Shown: positions 35,459 to 45,285 of the stretch, piece after piece
How the letters are laid out: each line of letters begins with the position of its first letter
Position numbering within the stretch: position 1 is the first letter of the stretch
Source of the DNA: CPC320 sp002336405
GTDB taxonomy: Bacteria > Pseudomonadota > Alphaproteobacteria > Rhodobacterales > Rhodobacteraceae
Direction of reading: 5' to 3'
Assembly: GCA_949372595.1 (NCBI GenBank)
Contig: CASIAN010000010.1
Coordinates: 10,875 to 74,874 of the forward strand
DNA: 64,000 bases
Position numbers and translations under genes: made by a program
Notes under the pieces: model-generated
The model's input: only the letters and a program-made list of their open reading frames with translations
Told to the model about the DNA's origin: nothing
The model's database searches: none

Positions 35459-36043
35459 ATGCTTTGGCGCTTAGGTATACAATTAATTTTAATGCTAAGC
35501 ATTAGCGGCGTTGCGCATGCTGAAATTGGGGCCTCAAAAGCCAGACGCGCTCTGTTTGCCGATCAGTTCAAAATGTTGGATTCGCGTTTACCGCGCGCAA
35601 AGAGCGGGGGCTTTGGTCTTGAGCGGCCGCGAATCATCGTTCCACCCAAATTGGATTTACAGGGCTATCGCGGCAGTTATCGGGGCCCATTTTTATCGCT
35701 GGCAAGGGCGGCGGCGCAACGTCATGGCATACCAGAAGGCCTGTTTTTAAGGCTTGTAGAGCAGGAAAGCGGCTGGAACCCATCGGTCAAATCGCACAAA
35801 GGCGCGGTGGGTCTGGCACAGTTGATGCCGGCCACTGCCCGTGATCTGGGCGTTGATCCACTGTTACCTGCCGCAAACCTTGATGGTGGCGCACGCTATC
35901 TCAAAGCGCAGTACCGCGCGTTTGGATCTTGGCGGCTGGCGTTGGCGGCGTATAACGCCGGACCAGAGGCGGTCCGCAGACACAAAGGTGTGCCGCCCTA
36001 TCGCGAAACCCAGAAATACATCGCAGCCATCTTAAAGATTTAA
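35459..36043 (+). CDS. Lytic transglycosylase (SLT domain)
   Basis: Periplasmic peptidoglycan lyase, about 194 residues. A signal peptide (LGIQLILMLSISGVAHA) is followed by an SLT domain: catalytic glutamate in RLVEQESGWNP, then GAVGLAQLMPATA, LDGGARYL and LALAAYNAGPEAV. The start has AGGAAA upstream; a longer frame from 35420 lacks a ribosome site and would spoil the signal peptide. Confidence 0.88.
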   Translation: MLWRLGIQLILMLSISGVAHAEIGASKARRALFADQFKMLDSRLPRAKSGGFGLERPRIIVPPKLDLQGYRGSYRGPFLSLARAAAQRHGIPEGLFLRLVEQESGWNPSVKSHKGAVGLAQLMPATARDLGVDPLLPAANLDGGARYLKAQYRAFGSWRLALAAYNAGPEAVRRHKGVPPYRETQKYIAAILKI

Positions 36044-36155
36044 GGCGTCGGGGCGGCAATTTTTCCGGCGCACGTTTGGTCGCACATACGCCTTGACTGC
36101 AGAACCAAAGCCGAGCGATAAACTTAGTCCGCAGCTGACAGAACCGGCCCGCAGC

Positions 36156-37070
36156 TCAGGGCATCGGGTGGGCATCTTCGCTGGGTGCATAGCTGTGCCA
36201 GTCTGCCATCTTCGAACGAAACCAAGTGCGTTGCCGTTTAGCAAATTGCTGAGTGGCAATCGTGGCCTCATATTGGGCGGTTTCAAGCGAAGTCTCGCCA
36301 TTGAGATAAGCCACCAATTGCCGGGCACCGATGGCTTTGGCGCAAGGCAACTCTGGGGACCAAACCGGCAGCAGGGCGCGCATTTCATCTAGTGCACCCT
36401 CTGCGATCATGCTCTCAAACCGGGTGGCGATCCGTTGGTTCAGCCAATCCCGGGCCACGTTAAAAACAATGGGAATACTGTCTGCCACCCGCAGCATGGG
36501 CGGTGGGGTCGCGTCTTGCCAGTCGGCCAAACCGCGTCCGGTGCTGTGCAGCACCTGCCAAGCGCGTTGCACTCGCATCGGATTGTGAAGGTCGATCCGG
36601 GCCGCTGTGGCTGCATCCAACTCTGTGATAAGGGCCGTGTGGCCTGCATTTGCAAGCACCTGTTCTGAGCGCGCAATAATCTGTGGTGAAATCTGCGGTA
36701 TCTCTGCCAGCCCCTGCGTCAGAGCCTGAAAATAAAGCCCCGTTCCACCAATGATGATCGGACGCTCACCGCCATGTAACAAAGGCGTCACCTCGCGCAG
36801 CCACTGGCCCACAGAATAGGCGTGATCAAACGTGATATGCCCATAGAGCAGGTGTTGCACCTGCCGTTCGTCTTCCATACTGGGACGGGCGGTCAGTATC
36901 TGCAACGCCCCATACACCTGAATCGCATCGGCATTTATCACCACACCCCCAAAAGTTTTGGCGATTTGCAGTGCCAATCTAGATTTGCCGCAAGCCGTTG
37001 GGCCGGCTATGAGCACGGGGGTCTGACTGTCCAGTGCGGGAAAATGTGCCGCGAGGTCGGCAATGGTCAT
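36156..37070 (-). CDS. miaA: tRNA dimethylallyltransferase
   Basis: Transfers the dimethylallyl group from DMAPP to adenosine 37 of tRNAs reading UNN codons. The 304-residue protein has the P-loop AGPTACGKSRLALQ, NADAIQVYGALQILTARPS, and the central GGTGLYFQALTQG. The C-terminal KRQRTWFRSKMADWH is the tRNA-binding end. It consumes an isoprenoid precursor, relevant to the missing MEP genes noted below. It is divergent from pyrH. Confidence 0.94.
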   Translation of the reverse strand: MTIADLAAHFPALDSQTPVLIAGPTACGKSRLALQIAKTFGGVVINADAIQVYGALQILTARPSMEDERQVQHLLYGHITFDHAYSVGQWLREVTPLLHGGERPIIIGGTGLYFQALTQGLAEIPQISPQIIARSEQVLANAGHTALITELDAATAARIDLHNPMRVQRAWQVLHSTGRGLADWQDATPPPMLRVADSIPIVFNVARDWLNQRIATRFESMIAEGALDEMRALLPVWSPELPCAKAIGARQLVAYLNGETSLETAQYEATIATQQFAKRQRTWFRSKMADWHSYAPSEDAHPMP

Positions 37071-37177
37071 TTATCGTTCCTAGGTATCTTGCTTTTTGTC
37101 CAAGCAAAGCGCATTGAGCGAGTGAGTTATGACGCCAATGATTTGCCATGTAAACCACTGCCCAAATGGAGCGCAAC

Positions 37178-37909
37178 ATGCCCGATGCCACAAACGAGAT
37201 AACAAAATACAAGCGCGTTATGCTCAAAATATCCGGCGAGGCATTGATGAGCGATCAAGGCTTTGGTCTTCATCCTCCAACCGTGCAGCGAATCGCCAGA
37301 GAGATTCAATCGGTGCATGCGCTTGACGTTGAGATTTGTATGGTCATCGGGGGCGGCAATATTTTTCGCGGCCTGCAGGGCAGTGCCGAGGGGATGGAAC
37401 GCACAACAGCCGATTATATGGGCATGCTGGCCACAGTGATGAATGCGCTGGCGATGCAAAGTGCATTGGAAGATCTTGGCGTTTTTACAAGGGTTATTAG
37501 CGCCATCCCGATGGATCAGGTGTGCGAGCCCTTCATTCGCCGTCGGGCGGTACGCCACTTGGAAAAAAGCCGGGTGTGTATCTTTGCTGCAGGCACTGGT
37601 AACCCGTATTTCACGACAGATACCGCGGCAACATTGCGCGCCAATGAAATGGCGTGCGAGGCTATTTTCAAAGGTACTAAAGTCGACGGTGTTTACGACA
37701 AGGATCCGGAGAAGTTCTCTGATGCGAAACGCTTTGACACGGTCAGCTATGATGAGGTTCTAGCGCAGCATTTGGGGGTGATGGATGCCAGCGCCATTGC
37801 TTTGGCTCGGGATAATAATTTGCCGATATTCGTGTTTTCCCTTGATGAACCAGGTGGTTTTAAAGGTATTTTAGCTGGTGAAGGCACCTATACAAAAGTG
37901 CATGGTTAG
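37178..37909 (+). CDS. pyrH: UMP kinase
   Basis: Hexameric amino-acid-kinase-fold enzyme making UDP from UMP. About 243 residues: RVMLKISGEALMSDQGFG, VIGGGNIFRG, MGMLATVMNALAMQ and FAAGTGNPYFTTDTAA are all typical. The start is the ATG of MPDATNEI, with GGAG upstream; a slightly longer frame exists. It is the first gene of the pyrH-frr-uppS-cdsA-rseP-bamA-lpx cluster. Confidence 0.96.
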   Translation: MPDATNEITKYKRVMLKISGEALMSDQGFGLHPPTVQRIAREIQSVHALDVEICMVIGGGNIFRGLQGSAEGMERTTADYMGMLATVMNALAMQSALEDLGVFTRVISAIPMDQVCEPFIRRRAVRHLEKSRVCIFAAGTGNPYFTTDTAATLRANEMACEAIFKGTKVDGVYDKDPEKFSDAKRFDTVSYDEVLAQHLGVMDASAIALARDNNLPIFVFSLDEPGGFKGILAGEGTYTKVHG

Positions 37910-37948
37910 GGTTACACTGACATATTAGGCTAACAGGAAAGACAAACC

Positions 37949-38515
37949 ATGGCAGACGACGATATCATGATTGACACTGATGATTTGGAACGCCGCATGG
38001 ATGGCGCGATTGGGTCGCTTAAGGTTGAGTTCGCCTCGTTGCGAACAGGGCGCGCCTCCTCAAGCATGTTGGAGCCGATCACTGTTGATGCCTATGGATC
38101 ACAGACCCCGATCAATCAGGTTGGAACCGTCAATGTCCCCGAACCGCGGATGGTGACAATCAACGTTTGGGACAAATCGATGGTGGGCAAGGTCGAAAAA
38201 GCTATTCGTGAAAGCGGTCTCGGCATCAATCCACAACTAAACGGCACGATTATTATGTTGCCCATCCCAGAATTGAATGAAGAACGACGGCGCGAGTTGA
38301 CCAAGGTTGCCGCGCAATATTCCGAAAGCGCACGTATTTCAGTGCGCAATGTCCGGCGCGACGGGATGGATCAAATTAAGAAAGCCAAATCAAACGGCAT
38401 GTCAGAAGACGATCAAAAGCTGTGGGAAGGTGAAGTTCAAGATCTCACAAATCGTTTCATTGCTTTGATCGACAAAAATTTAGAGACCAAACAGACTGAA
38501 ATTATGCAGGTCTGA
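37949..38515 (+). CDS. frr: Ribosome recycling factor
   Basis: Releases ribosomes from mRNA after termination, together with EF-G. The 188-residue length is standard; DLERRMDGAIGSLKVEFASLRTGRAS at the N-terminus and ARISVRNVRRDGMDQIKK in the C-terminal helix are family hallmarks. It lies 39 bp after pyrH, with AGGAAAG before the ATG. Confidence 0.97.
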   Translation: MADDDIMIDTDDLERRMDGAIGSLKVEFASLRTGRASSSMLEPITVDAYGSQTPINQVGTVNVPEPRMVTINVWDKSMVGKVEKAIRESGLGINPQLNGTIIMLPIPELNEERRRELTKVAAQYSESARISVRNVRRDGMDQIKKAKSNGMSEDDQKLWEGEVQDLTNRFIALIDKNLETKQTEIMQV

Positions 38516-38530
38516 ACAAGGGGTAATCGA

Positions 38531-39265
38531 TTGTCTGTAAATGACAATACCAAAATAGCGGGCCAAGGCCCGGAACATGTTGCTATTATTATGGATGGAA
38601 ATGGTCGTTGGGCGGCCCAACGCGGGCGACCGCGTTTGTTCGGGCACCATGCTGGTGCGGCGCGGGTTCGTGAAATTGTAGCCGTGTGCCCTGATGTTGG
38701 GGTGAAATATCTCACAGTTTTTGGGTTTTCGACGGAAAACTGGAAGCGGACCCAGTCCGAAGTTTCTGGCCTGATGAGCCTGTTTAAGGTCTACATTCAA
38801 AACGAGACGCGGGGGTTGGTCAAGAACAACGTGAAAGTCAGATTTATAGGCGATCGGGTCCGGCTTGACCTCAAACTTGTCGCTTTAATGGATGAATTGG
38901 AGGCCGCTACGGAAAATTGCAGTGGAACCAACTTGACAGTCGCATTGAATTACGGCGGCCGCGATGAGGTGGCCCGGGCGACAAAACGCTTGGCAAAAGA
39001 TGTGGCACTTGGTGAATTAGACCCCGAAAGTATAGACGAGGAAACTCTTCCAAAATACTTGGATACTTATGTTTTGCCTGATCCCGATCTGGTTATTCGT
39101 ACCAGTGGTGAAGCACGGGTTTCAAATTTTTTACTCTGGCAATCCGCCTACGCGGAATATGAATTTGTCGATACATTGTGGCCTGACTTCAGCGCTGCAG
39201 AATTCAAATCGCTGACACAGGGGTTTCATTTGCGCAAACGTAAATATGGCGCGGTGGTGGGATGA
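38531..39265 (+). CDS. uppS: Undecaprenyl diphosphate synthase (cis-prenyltransferase)
   Basis: Builds the C55 lipid carrier from FPP and isopentenyl diphosphate for cell-wall synthesis. 244 residues; HVAIIMDGNGRWAAQRG carries the catalytic aspartate, then VFGFSTENWKR, and the C-terminal PDPDLVIRTSGEARVSNFLLWQ binds IPP. The start is TTG with AAGGGG upstream. Its last codons overlap cdsA by four bases. Confidence 0.95.
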   Translation: MSVNDNTKIAGQGPEHVAIIMDGNGRWAAQRGRPRLFGHHAGAARVREIVAVCPDVGVKYLTVFGFSTENWKRTQSEVSGLMSLFKVYIQNETRGLVKNNVKVRFIGDRVRLDLKLVALMDELEAATENCSGTNLTVALNYGGRDEVARATKRLAKDVALGELDPESIDEETLPKYLDTYVLPDPDLVIRTSGEARVSNFLLWQSAYAEYEFVDTLWPDFSAAEFKSLTQGFHLRKRKYGAVVG

Positions 39266-40053
39266 CCGGAGCAACCCGCTGGAATGATCTGGCACCGCGC
39301 CTGACATCGGCTTTGGTTATGTTGGGCGTGGGCGGCGTGGCCTTGGCTCTTGGTGGGCTTTGGCTGCGCGGGTTATTGGCTCTGGTCTGTGGTGCGATGA
39401 TCTGGGAGGTTATTGGCCTTTTTGCACCGCATGAGGGCAGGCGCGCGCTGGCATTGGCGGCAGCCACTGCTGTGGCGTTTTTTGTGGCAACCTGGTTGCC
39501 CATCAGCGCAGCCGCGATTGTGATGCTATTGGCTATTGTTTTGATTTATAAGTGCCTTCCCGTAAAAGGCGGCCTTTTGCCAGCCTATGGCGCACTTGTT
39601 TCCGCTGGTGCCATGGGCGTTTTTGGTCTGTATATACAATCTGGCCTTAGCGCGGTGATTTGGTTGATCAGTCTGGTGATCATCACTGATCTTGCAGGCT
39701 ATTTCGCGGGACGCTTACTTGGGGGGCCAAAGTTTTGGGCCGCAATCAGCCCCAATAAGACTTGGTCTGGAACCGTCGCGGGGTGGCTTGGAGCAGGATG
39801 CGTTGGAGGCGTTTTTGTCTGGCAGCTTGAGGGGGTTCATTGGGGTATTATACCTCTCAGCATCGTTCTTTCCATCGTGTCGCAGTTTGGTGATATTTTT
39901 GAAAGTCACCTCAAACGTCGTGCCGGTGTCAAAGACAGCTCGTCTTTGATCCCCGGACATGGTGGCTTTTTGGACCGGTTTGATGGCATGATTGCGGCAG
40001 CTGCCGTTACTTTTGCGGTTCAAATTTTTCTCTTTCCTTCGATCGGTTTTTGA
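39262..40053 (+). CDS. cdsA: Phosphatidate cytidylyltransferase
   Basis: Integral membrane enzyme making CDP-diacylglycerol. The 263-residue product has several hydrophobic helices and the C-terminal signature SQFGDIFESHLKRRAGVKDSSSLIPGHGGFLDRFD, complete with the metal-binding aspartates. It overlaps uppS by four bases (ATGA). In relatives dxr follows it; here only 224 bp separate it from rseP. Confidence 0.95.
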   Translation: MTGATRWNDLAPRLTSALVMLGVGGVALALGGLWLRGLLALVCGAMIWEVIGLFAPHEGRRALALAAATAVAFFVATWLPISAAAIVMLLAIVLIYKCLPVKGGLLPAYGALVSAGAMGVFGLYIQSGLSAVIWLISLVIITDLAGYFAGRLLGGPKFWAAISPNKTWSGTVAGWLGAGCVGGVFVWQLEGVHWGIIPLSIVLSIVSQFGDIFESHLKRRAGVKDSSSLIPGHGGFLDRFDGMIAAAAVTFAVQIFLFPSIGF

Positions 40054-40277
40054 AACGGCATCCCTTTTTGGGTGGCCAGCGCGTAGGGCTTTTTCTATTG
40101 AGAAATGCGGCGAATTATGTCCTGCATGCTGCGCGTAAAGGCGTAGCGCAATACCGATCTTCGCATGCGCCGCTCCTCACCGTTTATTTTAAACTTGATA
40201 ACAGGCGTAAACTCCACCATTTGAAACCATGCAACGGTAAACGTCAGGTTGCCACTGTTTGATAATAAGGACCAAGT
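40054..40277 (+). other. Gap between cdsA and rseP where dxr is usually found
   Basis: 224 bp with no convincing gene. A TTG-started 70-codon frame crosses the stretch, but its translation shows none of the dxr motifs (no GATGSIG dinucleotide site near the start). A weak Shine-Dalgarno (AAGGA) near the right end belongs to rseP. The region is either leader sequence or an eroded remnant. Confidence 0.4.
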
Positions 40278-41621
40278 GTGACACTTTATTCAATAATTCC
40301 TGCTTTTGGAGATGCGCTGTCGACCGTGATCGCGTTTGTCATTGCGTTGTCGATTATCGTGGCTATCCACGAATACGGGCATTACATTGTTGGCCGCTGG
40401 TCAGGGATCGAGGCGGATGTCTTTTCAATTGGATTTGGACCGGTGCTGTTTTCCAGAATAGACAGCCGCGGCACAAGATGGCAAATTGCGGCATTACCCC
40501 TTGGCGGATACGTTAAATTTCGAGGTGACGCGGACGCTGCCAGCAGTAAAGATGTTCAAGCGCTACAAACGACAGACCCAGTCGAGTTGCGCAAAACGAT
40601 GCATGGCGCGCCTGTTGGGGCGCGCATGGCAACTGTCGTTGCCGGACCTGTGTTTAATTTCATTCTTTCGATTTTGATATTTTTTGGCGTTTTTATGATG
40701 CAGGGCGTGCCGTCTGATCCGTTGACAGTGGGTCGTTTGCTGCCAAATCCTGCGCCACAGGGGTTGCAACTGGGGGATGAGATTCTTGGCATTGAGGGTG
40801 CGAGCCTGCCGTCATTTACCGATGGTGTTGCGTTTTATGGCTTTCTCACAGATCTTCCCGACAAAGCCAGCCTTACTTATGAGGTGAGACGCGCTGGTAT
40901 GGAAATTCAGGTGCAGGGTCCACACCCCTATCCGGCCCATATCACTCAGCTTGCCCCACAATCGGCTGCCTATGCGATTGATATGAAAGTCGGAGATGTG
41001 ATTACCGCGGTCGACGGAATGGCGGTGTTTTCGTTCAATCAGCTAAAAGGACATGTTGAAAACTCCAATGGTAAAGTTTTAAAACTGGATGTCTGGCGCG
41101 GAGGGGAGCAATTGCAATTTTCTTTGACGCCGCGTCGGGTTGATGAGCCGGGACCAGACAATACTTTTGCCACGCAGTGGCGAATCGGGATCGTCGGCGG
41201 TGAGGTTTTTGAGCCGGCGACACAAGCCCCCGGCATCTGGCAGGCCTTCAGCGCCTCTGTCAAACGGACCCTGCGGATTATCGAGGGGTCGCTGTCTGGT
41301 ATGTACCACATGATAACAGGTGCGATCAGCAGCTGTAACCTTTCAGGACCGATTGGAATTGCACAGGTTTCTGGCGCCATGGCCAGTCAGGGCGGTCAAA
41401 GCTTTATTATTTTTATCGCGGTGCTAAGCACAGCGATTGGCATGTTGAACCTTTTCCCGATACCGCCGTTGGATGGCGGGCAACTTTTGTTTTTCAGTTA
41501 TGAGGCGATAACCGGCCGGCCCGCAAACGAGTCGCTTGTGCGGTTTCTTATGATGGCCGGGCTTGCGTCTATATTGGCTTTAATGGTGTTTGGTGTGTCA
41601 AATGACTTGTTGTGCCCTTAG
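40278..41621 (+). CDS. rseP: RIP metalloprotease RseP (site-2 protease)
   Basis: Intramembrane zinc protease that cleaves anti-sigma factors and leftover signal peptides. In 447 residues, the zinc site H31-EYG-H35 lies in the first membrane helix, PDZ domains follow in the periplasmic part (LQLGDEILGIEG, MKVGDVITAVDG), and the third zinc ligand is in NLFPIPPLDGGQL. The GTG start has AAGGA upstream. Confidence 0.94.
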   Translation: MTLYSIIPAFGDALSTVIAFVIALSIIVAIHEYGHYIVGRWSGIEADVFSIGFGPVLFSRIDSRGTRWQIAALPLGGYVKFRGDADAASSKDVQALQTTDPVELRKTMHGAPVGARMATVVAGPVFNFILSILIFFGVFMMQGVPSDPLTVGRLLPNPAPQGLQLGDEILGIEGASLPSFTDGVAFYGFLTDLPDKASLTYEVRRAGMEIQVQGPHPYPAHITQLAPQSAAYAIDMKVGDVITAVDGMAVFSFNQLKGHVENSNGKVLKLDVWRGGEQLQFSLTPRRVDEPGPDNTFATQWRIGIVGGEVFEPATQAPGIWQAFSASVKRTLRIIEGSLSGMYHMITGAISSCNLSGPIGIAQVSGAMASQGGQSFIIFIAVLSTAIGMLNLFPIPPLDGGQLLFFSYEAITGRPANESLVRFLMMAGLASILALMVFGVSNDLLCP

Positions 41622-41822
41622 ATCCGTGAGGCAGAAAGGCTGAACTTCATCATGTTTGATACGAAAAAGGCGAACTATTGGAAGGTTTAACCGTTCATAG
41701 GGCGTTTTGGTAAGTGTCCGAAGCATGCTAAGTGTGATGAGAAAATGACCGGCTTGGCTTTTGACATCTGCTGGTAATAGAGATACCTTTTTTAGGTTTT
41801 ACGAGATGACTGGGAACACGCG

Positions 41823-44174
41823 ATGAATAATTACTATACAATTTGGCCACAAACCCTTGGCTTTCCCTTCATCGCCGTTCTGCTGCGTGTTCGGACATTG
41901 GTTTTACTTTGCGGCATGGTGGTATTTTCATTTACTCAAACGGCAGAGGCACAATCGTATGTGTTTTCTAAATTTGAGGTCAGCGGAAACCAACGTATCG
42001 AAAGTAACACTGTCCTGAGTTATGCGGGCCTTGAGCGTGATGCCACGATAAGTGCGGGTGCTCTGAACACTGCCTACCGAAATATTTTGGCCAGCGGCTT
42101 GTTCGAGCGTGTCGATATGGAGCCTGTTGGAAGCACTTTGAAAATTTTGGTAGTTGAATTACCGACCCTGAACCAGATCGTTTTTGAAGGGAATAAAAGG
42201 CTCAAAACTGAGGCTCTGTTAAAAGCTATCCAATCCCAGCCGCGACGGGTTTTCAACGCGGAAATGGCTGAACAAGACGCGGCCCGCGTCGTCGATGCAT
42301 ATGTGCAAAAGGGCCGGCTTGCAGCAAGAGTAACGCCCAAGGCGATCAGGCGCTCGGACAATCGGGTCGATTTGGTATTTGAAGTTTTCGAGGGGGGCTT
42401 GGTCGAGATTGAACGGTTGAGCTTTGTTGGTAATAAAACTTTTTCAGAACGCAGATTGCGGCGGGTTTTGGCCACAAAACAGGCTGGGCTGCTACGCAGT
42501 ATTATATCTAAGGATACGTTCATCGCGGACCGGATCGATTATGACAAACAGCTTCTGAGAGATTTTTATATCTCACGCGGATTTGTCGATTTTAAAATCA
42601 CAAATGTTGCCTCGGAGCTATCTCGCAAACGCGACGGAATGTTCGTAACTGTTATGATCCAAGAGGGTCAGCAGTTTTCTGTCGGCGAGGTATCGGTTGT
42701 CTCAGACATCGAGACGGTGGATATTGCTGCATTTGAGACTGCGGTAAAGGTGACCTCTGGGGATACCTACTCGCCTCTGCCTATTGAGACAGATATTACA
42801 CGGTTAGAGCGTTTTGCCCTAATGCAGGGGAATGATTTTCTACGGGTAGAGCCCAAGATTACCCGCAATGATCGAGAATTGACGCTAGACATAGAATACA
42901 CCCTATCCAACGGGCCGCGGGTCTTTGTCCAGCGTATCGATATAAAAGGCAATGCAACGACGTTAGATAAGGTTATACGGCGGCAGTTTAAAGTGGTTGA
43001 AGGCGACCCGTTTAATCCACGCGAAATTCGCCAAAGCGCTGAACGTATCAAAGCTCTGGGTTTTTTTTCGAAATCCAAGGTTGAGCCACGTGAGGGTTCC
43101 TCTCCCGACCAGGTCATTATTGACGTGTCGGTAGTTGAACGGCCAACCGGCAGTCTTGGTTTTGGCGGTACATATGCCAGCACCACCGGGCTGGGTGCGG
43201 AAATATCCTTTGAAGAGGCTAATTTTCTGGGCAGAGGCCAAGCAATTGGTGTCGCCGTCTCCACTGCACAAACCAATAAAAAACTTGAATTTAGTTTTCG
43301 TGACCCCGCTTTTTTAGGCCGCAATTTGTCAGCTGGGCTAGAGTTGGGTTACGTTTCTTATACCTATGATAATGTATCTTTCAACTCAAGCGCGACTTCT
43401 TTTTCGCCCTCGGTTGGATTTCCGCTAACCGACTATAGCGCCTTGAACCTGAGCTACAGCATCTCCACGTCCAAAGTCGCCTCGGGTTTGACAGCCAGCA
43501 CTGCGGTCAGCGGCATCATCAAAGATGAAATTAAAAAGGGCGATGTGTTGAACAGCTCGATCGGGTATAGATATACCTATGACAGCCGTCGAAAGGGTCT
43601 AAACACCAATTCAGGAATTCTGTTTCAACTCGGGCAGGAAATTGGTGGGTTTGGCGGCGATAATACCTTTGTCAAAACAAGTTTTAAAACAACCGGGCAA
43701 ACAAAGGTTATGGCAGAAGAAGTTACGCTTTCTGCCACCCTTGAAGGCGGCACAATGTCGTTTATGAAGGGCAGCAGTCGGGTTAACGATCGCTTCTCGC
43801 TTGGATCCGATATGTTGCGTGGGTTTGACGCAAATGGCGTAGGGCCACGCGAAGTAAAGTCAGGCTCTTACGATGACGCTCTCGGCGGCACAAATTATGC
43901 GGTTGCCCGCTTTGAAGGCCAATTTCCCTTGGGAATACCAAACGAGTACGGGCTCACAGGGGGTGTATTCTACGACGTAGGTTCTCTGTGGGGATTGGAA
44001 ACTACTAACGGGTTAGTGGTATCTGAAAAGTTCAAGCTTCGTCACACGGTCGGCTTTTCGTTATTTTGGAAAACTGTCATTGGGCCACTGAGGTTTAATT
44101 TTATGGATGTGTTGCAATCTGAGACCAACGATAAAACCGAAAGCTTTGAACTCACCATTTCGTCAATCTTCTGA
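41823..44174 (+). CDS. bamA: Outer-membrane protein assembly factor BamA
   Basis: Central outer-membrane protein insertase, 783 residues. A signal region ends at TAEA-QSY, five POTRA domains cover about 45-400, and a C-terminal 16-strand barrel contains the conserved LRGFDANGVGPRE loop and ends in phenylalanine. The start is uncertain because the ribosome site is weak; a shorter form from a later start would still hold the signal peptide. skp follows after 7 bp. Confidence 0.95.
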   Translation: MNNYYTIWPQTLGFPFIAVLLRVRTLVLLCGMVVFSFTQTAEAQSYVFSKFEVSGNQRIESNTVLSYAGLERDATISAGALNTAYRNILASGLFERVDMEPVGSTLKILVVELPTLNQIVFEGNKRLKTEALLKAIQSQPRRVFNAEMAEQDAARVVDAYVQKGRLAARVTPKAIRRSDNRVDLVFEVFEGGLVEIERLSFVGNKTFSERRLRRVLATKQAGLLRSIISKDTFIADRIDYDKQLLRDFYISRGFVDFKITNVASELSRKRDGMFVTVMIQEGQQFSVGEVSVVSDIETVDIAAFETAVKVTSGDTYSPLPIETDITRLERFALMQGNDFLRVEPKITRNDRELTLDIEYTLSNGPRVFVQRIDIKGNATTLDKVIRRQFKVVEGDPFNPREIRQSAERIKALGFFSKSKVEPREGSSPDQVIIDVSVVERPTGSLGFGGTYASTTGLGAEISFEEANFLGRGQAIGVAVSTAQTNKKLEFSFRDPAFLGRNLSAGLELGYVSYTYDNVSFNSSATSFSPSVGFPLTDYSALNLSYSISTSKVASGLTASTAVSGIIKDEIKKGDVLNSSIGYRYTYDSRRKGLNTNSGILFQLGQEIGGFGGDNTFVKTSFKTTGQTKVMAEEVTLSATLEGGTMSFMKGSSRVNDRFSLGSDMLRGFDANGVGPREVKSGSYDDALGGTNYAVARFEGQFPLGIPNEYGLTGGVFYDVGSLWGLETTNGLVVSEKFKLRHTVGFSLFWKTVIGPLRFNFMDVLQSETNDKTESFELTISSIF

Positions 44175-44181
44175 GGATCCC

Positions 44182-44745
44182 ATGACCACATTTCGCATCC
44201 TGATCATTTGGATTGTTTTTTTGGTCACAACTGTGGGGTATGTTTCGGCGCAGACAGCCAACTTGCCCTCAACCTCAGTGATAATAATCGATAAACAACG
44301 TGTGCTGAGTGAAACTCTCTACGGCCAGCGACTTATGGCAGAAATGCGGCTGATGGAGCAATTACAGATTGCTGATAACAAACGCCTTCTGCAAGAATTA
44401 GAGTTGGAAGAAGCACGTCTGACCGAACAGCGCAGTTCGATGGACGCGGATGAATTCAGAGTTTTGGCAGTGAATTTTGACGAAAAAGTCCAATTTATTT
44501 CAAATCAACAACAAGCAAAAAATCAAACGCGCATGGAGCAGCGCCGTAAGGATCAGATGACATTAATGGCGGCAACCGGCCCGGTTTTTGAAACATTGAT
44601 GCGTGACACCGGTGCAGATGTAATCATCGAACAGCGCTATGCCTTTATCTGGAACGACGCGATCAACCTTACCGATGAGGCCATCGAACGGATTGATGCG
44701 TTTCTGGGGGATGGGAAGACGAGTTTCGAGGCAGATAAAGAGTAA
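44182..44745 (+). CDS. OmpH/Skp-family periplasmic chaperone
   Basis: Holds unfolded outer-membrane proteins for BamA. A signal peptide (LIIWIVFLVTTVGYVSA) precedes a long charged coiled coil with residues VIIIDKQRVLSETLYGQRL at its start, and the C-terminal tail is acidic. About 187 residues, slightly longer than enteric Skp. The start is the ATG with GAGGA upstream, seven bases after bamA; a longer in-frame extension inside bamA is rejected. Confidence 0.85.
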   Translation: MTTFRILIIWIVFLVTTVGYVSAQTANLPSTSVIIIDKQRVLSETLYGQRLMAEMRLMEQLQIADNKRLLQELELEEARLTEQRSSMDADEFRVLAVNFDEKVQFISNQQQAKNQTRMEQRRKDQMTLMAATGPVFETLMRDTGADVIIEQRYAFIWNDAINLTDEAIERIDAFLGDGKTSFEADKE

Positions 44746-44808
44746 GCTTGTCCCGCTTTCAAGGGCTTGATAGATACTCGTTAGAAAGAACAAGGATCGG
44801 ACCCCAGT

Positions 44809-45285
44809 ATGACTTCACCCATTTTGAGTGCGGATATTCAGCTTATCCAACGGATATTGCCACATCGTTATCCGTTCCTGCTTGTGGATAAAGTGCTTGA
44901 AATTGACGGATATAAATCCGCAACTGGGATCAAAAATGTCTCGATGAATGAGCCGCATTTCCAAGGTCATTTCCCGGGTGCGCCCATTATGCCCGGCGTC
45001 ACTATTGTTGAGGCAATGGCGCAGACCGCAGGCGTTATGGTTGGAACAGCCCTGGATCTGGCTGATAAAAACATGCTGATCTATTTTATGGCGATTGATA
45101 AATGTAAATTCCGGCGCAAGGTTATTCCCGGGGACGTTTTGGAAATGCGGATGACAACATTACGCGGCAAACCCGGCGGTAAGGTTTGGAAATTTGGGGG
45201 TGTCGCCACTGTCGAAGGGGAAATGGCCGCCGAGGCAGAGTTTACCGCAATGATGGATCTGCCTCAGGAACCGGCTGATGTCTGA
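44809..45285 (+). CDS. fabZ: (3R)-hydroxymyristoyl-ACP dehydratase
   Basis: Fatty-acid elongation dehydratase with a hot-dog fold, 158 residues. LIQRILPHRYPFLLVDKV at the N-terminus and the catalytic histidine/glutamate core NEPHFQGHFPGAPIMPGVTIVEAMAQ are intact. It overlaps lpxA by eight bases. Its usual partner lpxD is absent from the run; skp precedes it instead. Confidence 0.96.
   Translation: MTSPILSADIQLIQRILPHRYPFLLVDKVLEIDGYKSATGIKNVSMNEPHFQGHFPGAPIMPGVTIVEAMAQTAGVMVGTALDLADKNMLIYFMAIDKCKFRRKVIPGDVLEMRMTTLRGKPGGKVWKFGGVATVEGEMAAEAEFTAMMDLPQEPADV

Noticed and set aside
40050..40262. 70-codon frame after cdsA
   Set aside because: TTG start overlapping cdsA but no Shine-Dalgarno and no recognisable motif; not dxr.
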